A DNA stretch of 64,000 bases from Chitinophagaceae bacterium (GCA_016703625.1 JADJBP010000002.1:310001-374000); one strand, 5' to 3'. Positions 19,561 through 30,462 are shown, counted from the stretch's first letter. The notes: a model not told the origin generated them from the sequence alone. Numbers and translations: made by a program.

Positions 19561-20676
19561 TTACTGGGTTTTGCTTTTATGCACCCATTGTAACCAGCTT
19601 TTATAAGCAGGCCGTTCAATTCCATTTTCATCTTTCAACCCGGTATCTTCCCATAATCCAAAAAGATCCTGGTATAGATTCAGGCTCCGCAAGGTGTTGT
19701 TCCCGGCATCATAATCTTTACCGCAAAACCAGATGAACAATTTTGCTTTTTTATCATTGCAGAATGTAAGCAGCATTTCCAGATAATCTCTTTGCCATCC
19801 TGCATTGCCCTGTTTATTTAAACTGAATGCCGATCACCAGGTCTTCTGCTATATAACCGGTCGCGGCAAAAGCCAGAGGTTTGCTGTTTGAAAGATTGGT
19901 AAACTTCTCAAAATAACCGGCCGGGAAATTTTTTGGATCCGTATTTCCATTGGCAGAAGAGCTTACAGTAATATAGGGATAAGCACTCAGCCCGATAAAA
20001 TCAGTATAGGCTACCAGCTGACCGGCATTGTTAAACCCTTCATTTGATTCATCAACAATAAAACTGATAAAAAAAGGTAAGGAAGGATACCTGGTCTTCA
20101 ATTGCCGGTACACCTCTGCTATAAAATTTTTATATAAAACAAATTGTGATGCATTCCAGCCTGCCGCATTGCTTTCAACACCATAATTTACATAAACAGG
20201 TTGCAGCTGATCAACCAACCAGCTTACATAATTTACATAGGCAGTAATAACTTTAGCATCATCAAAAGGCAATTGCCGCCAGTAATTCTTTATACTGTCC
20301 GGTGCAGGTGCGTTGGCATAATATTCCGGCCTCGAAGTTCTGTTGAGCGCCAGTGCCGATACACTCAAAAATATTTTTTTACCGGTCACGGTTTTTGACT
20401 TCCTGGTAGTTATATCCTGTAACAGGCTGGCCGGCATGGGCCTGTTGTAAAAAGCTTCTTCATAGGGTATCCCTTCATCAAAATGATGCGATACAATATC
20501 GCAATGTTCATTAATGAACCGGTAGGCAGTATCTACTTCAGCAACGGTAAAATCAGCCGGCCAGGGTGTAGTTCCCATATAAAAACTCCGGGTTTCAGCC
20601 GGGGGGTCTTTTTTACGGCATTGTATATTTACTGCCAGTATAAAAACAAGTAAAAAAATAAAATATTTTGCCTCAT
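19561..20676 (-). CDS. Secreted TIM-barrel glycosyl-hydrolase-like lipoprotein, two frameshifts
   Basis: A predicted lipoprotein of about 370 residues. The start at 20676 (MRQNILF) reaches the rest of the protein only if the 7-A run at 20652-20658 is one longer; it then gives a signal peptide ending IQCRKK. The body looks like a glycoside-hydrolase TIM barrel: MGTTPWPADFTVAEVDTAYR, then YVNYGVESNAAGWNASQFVL (a likely acid/base Glu), FFISFIVDESNEGF and DFIGLSAYPYI. A second break near 19815 joins AGWQRDYLEMLLTFCNDKKA and a C-terminal WLQWV. Where related barrels usually carry the nucleophile Glu (an AETGY-type motif) this one reads AFAATGYIAED, so activity is uncertain. No family number can be given from sequence alone. 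Convergent with dprA. Confidence 0.55.
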
Positions 20677-20754
20677 ATTTCTATTTAAGTAAGGTAATTA
20701 ACAAAAACTATACCTTGTTATAAACAGTCGTATTAAATTTTCAATTTTTCATCT

Positions 20755-20762
20755 TACCTTTG
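20755..20762 (+). promoter_or_regulatory. Putative guaB promoter, close to the start codon
   Basis: TACCTTTG matches TAnnTTTG and ends 3 nt before the guaB ATG, again implying a nearly leaderless mRNA. The 89-bp gap is shared with the divergent lipoprotein gene. Confidence 0.4.
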
Positions 20763-20765
20763 CCT

Positions 20766-22281
20766 ATGGCAACAATAAATAACCCCGCAGCAAAAGCAAA
20801 TCCAAAAGGCAAAGCTTCAGCGAAGGTGATAAATTTTTCGGCGAAGGCTTAACGTTCGATGACGTTTTACTAATGCCCGCCTATTCACAGATATTACCCC
20901 GCGAGGTAAATATCAGTACACCACTTACAAAAACCATTACCCTGCATGTTCCTTTGCTGAGCGCAGCCATGGATACCGTAACGGAAGCCTCGCTGGCCAT
21001 AGCTTTGGCAAGGGAAGGCGGCCTTGGCATCTTACATAAGAATATGAGCATTGACCAGCAGGCCGACCAGGTGCGTAAAGTAAAACGCAGTGAGAACGGA
21101 TTAATACTGGATCCTGTTACCCTGCGCCCGGATGCAACGATTGGCGAAGCGATCCGCATCATGCGGGAAAATAAGATCGGCGGCATTCCCATTGTGGATG
21201 CCAACCATAAATTACTGGGCATACTTACGAACCGCGATCTGCGTTTTGAAACCAATTTCAAAGGGAAAGTGAGCACGGTAATGACCAAAGACAACCTGAT
21301 CACCGCGCCTGAAGGTACCGACCTTAAAAAGCTGAACTCATTTTCAAAAAAAATAAGATCGAAAAATTACCGGTGGTGAATAAAGCCGGCAAACTGATCG
21401 GGCTGGTTACTTTCAGTGATATTTTAAAATTAAAATCACACCCCCATGCGGTTAAAGATTCTTTTGGACGATTGCTGGTTGGTGCCGGTGTTGGCATAAC
21501 CGGCGATATCATGGACCGTGTGGATGCATTGTATAAAGTGGGTGTAGATATCATTTGTTTAGACAGCGCACACGGGCATACCAGGGGTGTGATCACAGCA
21601 TTAAAAAACATTAAAAAAACATACAAAGGCATACAGGTGATTGCCGGCAATGTAGGTACCGGTACCGGTGCAAAAGCACTCGCCGAAGCAGGGGCCGATG
21701 CAGTGAAAGTGGGTATAGGTCCGGGTTCTATCTGCACCACCCGAATCGTTGCAGGTACCGGTGTTCCGCAAATTACAGCAGTGATGGAAGCTGCAGCAGC
21801 ATTAAAAAATAAAAATGTTGGCATCATCAGCGATGGAGGTATCCGGTATACCGGCGACATGGTAAAAGCCCTGGCAGCAGGCGCAGGTTGTGTAATGATG
21901 GGTAATGTATTTGCAGGAACCGAAGAAAGCCCGGGTGAGACCATTATTTACGAAGGCAGAAAATTCAAACAATATCGCGGCATGGGTTCTTTGGGTGCTA
22001 TGGCCCAGGGCAGCAGCGACCGCTATTTCCAGGATGTGGAAGACGATATCAAAAAATTTGTACCCGAAGGCATTGAGGGCAGGGTGGCTTTTAAAGGCAA
22101 TCTAAAAGAAGTGGTACAACAGTTTACCGGCGGCTTACGGGCAGGAATGGGTTATTGCGGTGCCAAAAATATCAGCGAACTGCAAAACGCAACCTTTGTA
22201 AAGATCACCAATGCCGGTATGCGTGAAAGCCATGCACATGATATTGAGATCACGAAAGAGGCGCCTAATTATTCAAGATAA
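20766..22281 (+). CDS. guaB: IMP dehydrogenase, two frameshifts
   Basis: GuaB oxidises IMP to XMP, the committed step of GMP synthesis. Repaired length is about 505 residues. The N-terminal part has GLTFDDVLLMPAYSQILPRE, LSAAMDTVTEASLAIALARE and two CBS domains (about residues 105-225). The catalytic domain shows DSAHGHTRGV, the loop GIGPGSICTTRIVAGTGVP with the active-site Cys, SDGGIRYTGDMVKALAAGA and the flap YRGMGSLGAM. Breaks at 20826 (GG where GGG is needed) and about 21328 (one G missing after an A-run) split the start and the second CBS domain. Both are homopolymer-type. Confidence 0.94.
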
Positions 22282-22343
22282 GAACCCCCTGCGAATACTG
22301 AGTGTATTAAATGGGAAGGGTTTAATTATATCATTGGAATTTA

Positions 22344-22450
22344 AATATTCAATACACAATGTTCAACAATCAATATTCAATTGAGGAGTATGATAACTAA
22401 AAGGATAATTCATTGAACATTGAATATTGATAGTTGATTATTGATCATTT
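22344..22450. repeat. Gene-less inverted heptamer hairpin C
   Basis: Left arm 22344-22385 consists of six 7-nt units (AATATTC, AATGTTC and variants). Right arm 22408-22450 has matching inverted units (AACATTG, AATATTG and variants). Only about 22 nt lie between the arms. It occupies the spacer between guaB and the DUF4105 gene and looks like an S23-less version of cassettes A and B. Confidence 0.8.
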
Positions 22451-22520
22451 AAAATGTTACTGTCAACCTGCTTTTTTCAATTCTCTTTACCGCATATCTT
22501 TACGCCACAAAATTTACCCA

Positions 22521-23687
22521 ATGCCAAAGATCAGGTCGCTGCTTACATTTTTACTTTTTACTTTTTACTTTTTACTTTTAAATTCAGTACAGGCCCAGGA
22601 CAGTTCCAGGCTCCGTATCTCCCTCCTCACCTGCACGCCCGGTGAAGAACTGTATTCCACTTTCGGGCACAGCGCTTACCGGGTTGTTGACAGTACCAGC
22701 ATGACCGATATCGTGTACAATTACGGCACGTTTAATTTTGATGATGACGGGTTTTACATGAAATTTTTAAGAGGACAGTTACTGTACTATGTATCTGCAG
22801 AACAATTTCCCGATTTTAAAAATTTATACCAGTCAACCAACCGGGGCATGACCGAACAGGTTTTAGACCTGACCGCCGCAGAAAAGATCACCATACAGCA
22901 ATTTTTAAACGAAAATTTAAAAGAAGAAAATAAATATTACAAATACGATTTCTTTTTTGATAACTGTACCACCCGGCTGCGTGATATTTTAAAAAAATAC
23001 AAAGACTCAACTTTTACACAAAAGCCCGTAATGCCTGCCGGCAGCAGGTTTCGGCAGGCCATTCACGGGTACCTGGATTACAACCATAAATACTGGAGCA
23101 AGCTGGGTATTGATATTTTAATGGGCAAGCCTACTGATGCTGTGATGACGGCCGGCCAAATGCAGTTCCTGCCCGACAACCTGATGATCAGTCTCGACAG
23201 CAGCGATTACCCCATGCTGTTATCATCACAAAATTTATATCCCGTCACAGATGATCATGATAAAAAACCATTCTTCACCCCTTTTGTGGTTTTTTCAATA
23301 CTTGCCATATTCATTGTGCTGCTGGGGTATGTAAAAAACAAATTTACACAGGCATTCCTGCAGGGATTTGACGGGATGTTCTTTTTCCTGGCCGGCCTGC
23401 TCGGTTGCATTATCCTTTTTATGTGGTTTGGTACCGAGCACAGCATGACCAAAAACAATTTCAATATACTGTGGGCCTGGCCAACACATGTGATCATGGC
23501 GTTTTTTATAAACAGTAAAAAGACCTGGGTGCAACAATATTTTAAGTTTACTGCCGTGGCATTAATGGGCGTTTTAATAAGCTGGTTCTTTTTGCCGCAG
23601 CAAATGAATAATGCATTGATACCGGTTATTAATGATCTATCCGGGAGTGTAAAAATCTTTTGCGGCACGAATAGCGAGGCGAATTGA
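22521..23687 (+). CDS. DUF4105 (Lnb N-terminal domain) membrane protein
   Basis: A 388-residue protein: signal peptide, periplasmic DUF4105 domain (about 25-240) with LLTCTPGEELYSTFGHSAYR and YDFFFDNCTTRLRDIL, the second containing a conserved Cys, then four C-terminal TM helices (FTPFVVFSILAIFIVLLGYV and three more). The DUF4105 domain is now associated with the Bacteroides lipoprotein N-acyltransferase Lnb, so a role in lipoprotein maturation is plausible but not shown for this gene. The start at 22521 was preferred over 22434 because it begins the signal peptide. The hydrophobic core of that signal peptide is encoded by tandem heptamers of the TTTACTT type (about 22548-22582). The frame is intact. 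Confidence 0.8.
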   Translation: MPKIRSLLTFLLFTFYFLLLNSVQAQDSSRLRISLLTCTPGEELYSTFGHSAYRVVDSTSMTDIVYNYGTFNFDDDGFYMKFLRGQLLYYVSAEQFPDFKNLYQSTNRGMTEQVLDLTAAEKITIQQFLNENLKEENKYYKYDFFFDNCTTRLRDILKKYKDSTFTQKPVMPAGSRFRQAIHGYLDYNHKYWSKLGIDILMGKPTDAVMTAGQMQFLPDNLMISLDSSDYPMLLSSQNLYPVTDDHDKKPFFTPFVVFSILAIFIVLLGYVKNKFTQAFLQGFDGMFFFLAGLLGCIILFMWFGTEHSMTKNNFNILWAWPTHVIMAFFINSKKTWVQQYFKFTAVALMGVLISWFFLPQQMNNALIPVINDLSGSVKIFCGTNSEAN

Positions 23688-23718
23688 TACGAATTTTTTT
23701 CATTAATTGCGAAGTATC

Positions 23719-24513
23719 ATGCAACTGCAATCCATTACATACCAATCTACTCAAATCTTTTTCCGCACCGCCGGTAAAGGCAAACCTATTGTTTTAATTC
23801 ATGGCTTTGCCGAAGACGGCGATATCTGGAAAAATCAAATTGAATTTTTGAAAGATCATTTTTATTTGATCATCCCCGATCTGCCCGGCAGCGGAAGGTC
23901 ATCAGTTATCAGCCGGCAGCCGGCAGTTGGCATTGAAGAGTATGCGGATGTTATAAAAGCTGTTTTAGACGAAGAGAAAATTTCACAGTGTTCTATGGCC
24001 GGGCACAGCATGGGCGGATACATCGGCCTGGCATTTGCCGAAAAATATCCTGAAATTTTATCTTCTTTAGCGCTTGTACATTCATCTGCATTTGCAGATA
24101 GCGAAGAAAAAAAAGCCAACCGCTTAAAATCCATTGAATTTGTAAAAAAGAACGGGGCTTATGAGTTTTTAAAAGCTGCAATAGTTGATCTGTTTACCGA
24201 AAATTGGGCATCAGAAAATGCCGCTATTGTAGAAGCCCAGGTAGAAAAGGGAAAAGCATTTACCGATGAAGCCATTGTTCAATATTACCGGGCCATGATC
24301 GCCAGGCCCGACAGAACCCATGTTTTAAAAAATTTTCCCAAACCAATCCTGTTCATCATTGGCGAACATGATAAAGCCGTACCCTTTGAGCAAAGTATGC
24401 AGCAATGTTACCTGCCCGTTCAATCACATATTCATATTTTACGCAACAGCGCCCATATGGGTATGCTGGAAGAAGCCGGTAAAGTAAATAATGCCCTCCT
24501 TCAATTGAAATAA
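23719..24513 (+). CDS. Alpha/beta hydrolase
   Basis: A 264-residue alpha/beta-hydrolase with the oxyanion segment VLIHGFAEDGDIWKNQI, nucleophile elbow AGHSMGGYIGLAFAEKYP (Ser near 97), acid in IIGEHDKAVPF and catalytic His in RNSAHMGMLEEA. The substrate is not predictable. Between DLPGSGRS and EEYADVIKAV it carries an insert (VISRQPAVGI) encoded by five heptamers at 23900-23934. The start at 23719 (MQLQSITYQS) is preferred over one four codons earlier. It lies 31 bp behind the DUF4105 gene. Confidence 0.88.
   Translation: MQLQSITYQSTQIFFRTAGKGKPIVLIHGFAEDGDIWKNQIEFLKDHFYLIIPDLPGSGRSSVISRQPAVGIEEYADVIKAVLDEEKISQCSMAGHSMGGYIGLAFAEKYPEILSSLALVHSSAFADSEEKKANRLKSIEFVKKNGAYEFLKAAIVDLFTENWASENAAIVEAQVEKGKAFTDEAIVQYYRAMIARPDRTHVLKNFPKPILFIIGEHDKAVPFEQSMQQCYLPVQSHIHILRNSAHMGMLEEAGKVNNALLQLK
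23900..23934. repeat. In-frame heptamer run inside the hydrolase gene
   Basis: Five consecutive 7-nt units (ATCAGTT, ATCAGCC, GGCAGCC and variants) in a loop region of the alpha/beta-hydrolase coding sequence. The total of 35 nt is not a multiple of three, so the flanking sequence must compensate; the frame stays open. Confidence 0.6.
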
Positions 24514-24592
24514 TACTTTTTACCGGGTTCATTCGTTAAAAAGGCAGCGTTTTTCACTATTTTTAGGTCATATTATAGCTTTAATTAACAAC

Positions 24593-27098
24593 ATGAAGAA
24601 ATTCCTGGTTTTCATTTCTCTTATTTTTATTTTTTCCGATGTTTTTCCTGCTCATATTACCGGTGTTGAAATGATCTACCGGTACCTGGGGCCGGGCAGT
24701 ACGGCCAATACCAAAAGCTACAGAATTACTTTAAACTTTTCAGGGACAATAGGCGGCGGAGCAGCAATGCCCGGGGTAGTGCGTATCGGTATTCTTTAAT
24801 AACGATAACAACGGGCATATTTCATTATCCCCTTTTGACATCTCACTTACATCAGTATCACAGGTTGGCGTAACTCCTCCCCGATCTGTATGTCGAACCC
24901 GCCTACTTTACTTTATACCATGGGGACTTATGTGTTTGTGATCGATCTGCCCAATAATGCAAATGGATATACAGCAACTTATCAAACCTGTTGCAGGATC
25001 AATTCCCTGGAAAATGTGCTTACACAGGGCCCGCCCGCCCAGGGTGAAGGTTCTACATATCTGTGCAGGATACCCGGTTCAAGCCAATTACCAGCCGGTA
25101 ATAACAGCAGCCCGCAATTCAGAACAGTTTTATCACCGGTATGTTACCGCGGCAATTTTACTTTCGATTTTGGTGCTGTAGATCCCGATGGAGATTCTCT
25201 GGTCTATTCATTCTGTAATGCATTTAACCGTGGAGCCTCTGTCAATGCAAGTAACGTTACACCCACTGCACCACCCTACCAGTCGGTTACCTATATAAAC
25301 GGTTACTCCGGTTCAAACCCATTGGGATCCGGGGCTATTTTAAATACACAGACCGGTATCATTTCTGGTATTGCTCCTCAAAACCCCGGTAATTATGTGG
25401 TATGTGTTTGTATAAATGAATACCGGAATGGCGTATTAATTGGCAGGCACCGGAAAGATTTTATTTTACCGGTTGATGATTGTGCCATTCCAACATCTAC
25501 ATTAAACCCGGTTTATACCAGTTGCGATGGTTTTACTGTAAATTTTGCAAACCTGGCTCCTCCTGATAATATACAAAGTTATTATTGGGAATTTGGAGAT
25601 GGCAATACATCAACACTGGCTGCTCCCATACATACCTATGCAGTAGCCGGTGACTATGTTTTAAAACTGGTAGTAAACCGCGGGCTGGCCTGTACAGATT
25701 CGGCTACTGCCATTGTAAAGGTTTACCCGGGCTTCTTTCCTGATTTTACTTTTGCGGGCCAGTGCCAGAACATTCCTGTACAGTTTAATGATATTTCCAC
25801 AGCCAATTATGGCATTATCAATAAATGGAAATGGAACTTTGGAGATGTTGCATCTCCCAACAATACATCCACCCTTCAAACTTTCGCAACCACCCTTAAC
25901 CGTTACCAATGATACTTTAATCTGCATTATCGATACACTGCAGCTGAATGCAGTGGGCACCGGGTCTTTTTTATGGACACCCAATTACATGATCAGCAAT
26001 GTGAACATTGCCAACCCGCTGGTGAGCCCCGATGTACCTACAACCTATTATGTTACCCTTACCGATCCTTTTGGCTGTGTGGGCCGCGATACGGTGAACA
26101 TTAATGTTAAACAATTTGTTACCCAGTTTGCCGGGGCCGACACAACCATTTGCCGCACCGACCCGGTGGTATTGCAACTCACCAGCGATGCACTCAATTT
26201 TTTATGGACCGAGATCCCCGCAGGCAATACCCTCAATGACCCGACTTTAAAAAACCCTACTGCCACACCATTGGTTACAACAAGGTACCATGTTGTAAGC
26301 AATATTGGCAAATGTATCGCGGAAGATGATATCATTGTTTCGCCGGTACCCTACCCGGCGGCCAATGCAGGGCCTGATGAAACCATCTGCCTGGGAGAAT
26401 CCTACCAGCTTAATGCATCGGGGGGCAGCATTTACAGCTGGAGCCCTTCGGCATTTTTAACTGCAACAAATATTCCCAACCCCGTTTCAGTTAACCCATC
26501 CAACAATGTACGGTACATTGTAACGGTAAGGGATATACTGGGTTGTCCAAAGCCGGTAAAAGATACCATGATACTGACCGTTGCCAATATCATTGCCGAT
26601 GCAGGGCCAAGAGATACCGTGGTGGTGATTGGTCAGCCACTGCAGTTACAGGCAACGGGCAGCACCAATTATTCGTGGACACCCACTACCTGGCTGAATA
26701 ACCCATTGATCAGTAACCCCGTTGCCCTGCCGCAAAATGATATTGAATACGTAGTAAGGGTAAGCAATGCCCGGGGTTGTTTTGATACCGATAGCATACG
26801 GGTGCGTGTATTTAAAGTAAAGCCCGGTTTTTATGTGCCCAATGCTTTTACACCCAATGCAGATGGTAACAATGATATTTTCAGGCCCATTGCCATCGGC
26901 ATGCGGTCGGTGGATATTTTCAGGGTGTACAACCGCTGGGGGCAAATGCTGTATTCCGGAACCGGCAACGGATCTGGCTGGGATGGCCGGTTTTTAGGCA
27001 GGCCGCAGGAAACCGCAACTTATGTGTGGCATGCCGAAGGAGTGGATTATTTGAATAATAAAATTAAAAGTAAGGGAACTGTGATACTGATCAGGTAG
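24593..27098 (+). CDS. PKD-domain adhesin with T9SS type B (gliding motility) C-terminus, paralogue 1
   Basis: Large surface protein exported by the type IX system. A signal peptide (MKKFLVFISLIFIFSDVFPA) is followed by an N-terminal domain (AHITGVEMIYRYLGPGS to GRHRKDFILPV), a PKD repeat (YYWEFGDGNTSTLAAPIHTY), several Ig-like repeats of about 80 residues (each around a W-T/S-P core, e.g. SFLWTPNY, IYSWSPSA) and the gliding-motility-associated C-terminal domain (FYVPNAFTPNADGNNDIFRP to KGTVILIR). Frame breaks are near 24790 and near 25880-25910. At the second, about 40 residues that should link the next PKD strand to the following Ig repeat are also missing. The next gene is a diverged tandem copy. 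Confidence 0.85.
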
Positions 27099-27130
27099 TA
27101 TATTTTTATCAATAATGTCAGTAAGTTTTA

Positions 27131-27165
27131 CCCGCCGTCTTTACAAAAAGACGGCGGTTTTTCGT
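27131..27165 (+). terminator. Terminator after adhesin paralogue 1
   Basis: CCGCCGTCTTT pairs with AAAGACGGCGG, followed by TTTTT. Confidence 0.85.
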
Positions 27166-27198
27166 TAGCTTTATCGCTTCCAAACACTAAATCTTATA

Positions 27199-30100
27199 AT
27201 GAAGAAATATTTATTACTGTTTTTTTTATCGGCAGTATGCGTTCAGGACATATATGCCAACCATACAAAAGGCGGGTGGATGTATTATGAATATATTGGG
27301 CCGGGGCTTATTGCACCTACAAAACCAGGTATAAAATTGGCCTGAAGCTATATAGATTGGGGATCAACCTTGTTGAAGCTACCTGGAATTTTTCTTTTTT
27401 CAATGGCAGGGCACCGTACAATTTTATACAGGATGTTTCCGTTGCTGCTCCTGATTATATTATCAATGGTTGTACTTTGCCGGGTTGTTATCCCTGTATT
27501 ACCAATGTGCCTTCCCGCTGTTACAAAATCATTAATTACGAAACCATTGTGGAATTAAATCAATCGCCTGATGGTTATATTGTTGCAAAACAAAGATGTT
27601 GCAGGGTTGCAGGAATTTCCAATATACATCCAATGACCAGGGTGCCACCTAGAGCCGTAAAATACCCGGTTCCAATGATGGGCCAACAGCGCCATTGAAT
27701 GCAAGCCCGGTGTTTATTTTTAATGATACAGCTGTTGTTTGTGGTGACAATCCATTTACCATGAATTTCAATGCCACAGATGCAGATGGTGATTCTTTAT
27801 CTTATTCTTTTATTGATGCCCTCGATGGAGGGGCCCCGCCAACACCTGGTTCACCAAACCCGCCAACAGCCAGCAATCCACCTTATATCCCGGTACCCTA
27901 TATCTTTCCTTATTCAGGTACCCAACCATTAGGATCCGGAGTAGTTATCAATCCTGTAACGGGTACCATAAGTGGCATAGCACCGCCTAACGGCGAATAT
28001 GTTATTTGTGTACTGGTAAAGGAATACAGGAATGGTGTTTATATTGGTGAAAGCAGGAAAGAACTGCATTTAAAAACAACTCCCTGTGTACCGCTTGTTG
28101 CAAACCCTAATTTTAATTCGGTTACCTGCGATGGGTTTACGGTAACATTAACGCAAAATACGCCCGGCAACCCCGACACGTATTTTTGGGATTTTGGTGA
28201 TCCGGCAAGTGGCCCGGCAAATTATTCCAGTTTACCAAATCCAACTCATACTTTTACGGATACCGGGTGTTTCTAATGTAAAACTAATAGTTTCATATTG
28301 CAAGTCTTTGTATAGATTCAATAATAAAACCAATCGGTGTTTATCCATTATTTTTCCCGGGATTCATCACTTCGCCCCAGTTATGTGTAAATACGCCAGT
28401 TCAGTTTACCGACACCACTTATTTCAGGTATGGAAATGCAATTGCCTGGCGTTGGAATTTTGGTGATGGCACTACCCTTGCAGATACCAGCCACCTGCAG
28501 AACCCGGTCTATACATACACGGCTTCCGGTAATTACCCGGTAGAACTAATTGTTACCAATGATAAGGGTTGTATTGATACACTCATAAGAAGCATTGTCA
28601 TAAATGACAACCCATTACTTACTTTAACAACTGCCGATTCAACTTATTGCGGGCTGGACAGTTTACAATTGAACGCATCCGGTGCCGGTACTTTTAACTG
28701 GACACCAATAACCAATATTACCGGAGGCAATACGGCTACGCCTTTGGTTTATCCAACAATACCTACCTGGTATACGGCCACATTAACCAATGCATCGGGC
28801 TGTTTTAAACGCGATTCGGTTTTGGTAACCCCTAAGTTCGACCTGGCCAATTCCATAACCGCCAGCCCGCTCAGCATTTGCGAGGAAGATACGGTACAGA
28901 TTGCTGGCAGCGCCAATTACAATACCAATATTACCTGGCAATGGACACCCGCCGGCAGTGTGGAAACACCGGCCTCCCAAACAACAAGGGCATATCCATC
29001 AGCCACAACAAATTATACGCTTACAACCAGATGGGGTGCACATTGTGTGGCTACAGCCACGCAAAACATCATCGTTAAGCAACTGGCCATTCCCAATGCC
29101 GGGCCCGATACGGCCCTGTGCAACGGGCAGGCATCCATACAACTGTTTGCCAGCGGCGGCGATACCTACCAATGGTCGCCGATAACCGGTTTAAGCAGTC
29201 CCAATATTGCCAACCCTATTGCTTCACCAACTGCTACTACTACTTATACCGTTACCGTTGGGATTACCGGTTGTGCCAAAACAAGGTCCGACAGCATGGT
29301 ACTTACCGTAAGAACCCTGCCGGCCATCAGCACCACCAATGATACACTCATCTGTATCGTTGACACCCTGCAGTTAAATGCAACCGGCACGGGTAATTTT
29401 GTGTGGACACCCAATTATAATATCAGCAATACGAATATTTCCAACCCGCTGGTGAGCCCCGATGTGGCCACAACATACCGGGTTCGGCTAACCGATAATT
29501 TCGGCTGTTACCGGGAAGATACGGTGCGTATTGATGTATTGACCGCCGTTTCCCTGAATGCCGGGGCGGATACCACCATCTGCCAGACAGACGGGTTCTT
29601 TTTAAACCCCGTGAGTGATGGATTATATTACCAATGGACACCCGCCACTTACCTTAACCTGGATAATGTAAAGAACCCATATGCAACACCGTTAACGAAC
29701 ATTACGTATACCGTTGTGGCCAGCGTGGGCGGCTGCAGCAGCCAGGATGATATAAACATCACCGTGGTACCCTACCCGGTAGCCAATGCAGGGATGGGTT
29801 TATGTTTCTACACCGGTAGTTGCCAATGCAGGTCCTTCGGATACCACCGTGGTATTGGGCGAACCGCTGTATTTACAGGCCAGCGGCGGCGCCACTTATA
29901 CCTGGAGCCCGGCTACCTGGCTTAATAACCCAGCCATTGGGAACCCGGTTGCCCTGCCACAGGATGATATCAGTTATACGGTTACGGCCACTACCGCACA
30001 GGGTTGTGTGGACACGGATATCATCAATATTAAACTGTACAAGATGGATCCCGATCTTTATGTTCCATCCGCATTTACACCCAATGGCGATGGGAATAAT

Positions 30101-30325
30101 GATATCCTGAAACCCATTTTACTGGGCATGCGGGAATTGCATTTTTTCAAAGTGTTCAACCGCAACGGCCAATTGGTTTTTTCTACCACTACTAAAAATG
30201 ATGGCTGGGACGGCAGGTTCAACGGCAAGAGCCAGGATGCAGGTACATTTGTGTGGATGGCAGAAGGGATCAATTTCCGGGGTGAGCTGCGGCAGAAAAA
30301 AGGGACATCAATTTTAATTAGATAA
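27199..30325 (+). CDS. PKD-domain adhesin with T9SS type B C-terminus, paralogue 2
   Basis: Tandem paralogue of the preceding gene. Start MKKYLLLFFLSAVCVQDIYA (27199), N-terminal domain (HTKGGWMYYEYIGPG; GSGVVINPVTGTISGIAPPN mirrors GSGAILNTQTGIISGIAPQN of paralogue 1), two PKD repeats (YFWDFGDPASGP, AWRWNFGDGTTLAD), five or more Ig-like repeats, and the C-terminal domain FTPNGDGNNDILKPI ending GTSILIR. Frame breaks occur near 27325, 27640-27690, 28265, 28325 and 29800. At 29800 VPYPVANAG jumps straight to VYVSTPVVANAG, so one Ig repeat seems to be missing compared with paralogue 1. The protein is probably a cell-surface adhesin or filament; its ligand is unknown. Confidence 0.82.
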
Positions 30326-30353
30326 AAATAAATTATCCAGGAAGCCATCATTC

Positions 30354-30391
30354 AAAGGGCACAAAGTTATTCTACACTTTGTGCCCTTTTT
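30354..30391 (+). terminator. Terminator after adhesin paralogue 2
   Basis: AAAGGGCACAAAGT pairs with ACTTTGTGCCCTTT around an 8-nt loop, followed by a T-run. Confidence 0.88.
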
Positions 30392-30462
30392 CTGTCCGGG
30401 CATGTGTAAAAATCCTGTGCAACTTTGCCTTTATTTTCATCAGCATCCATTACTTTGCAGCT

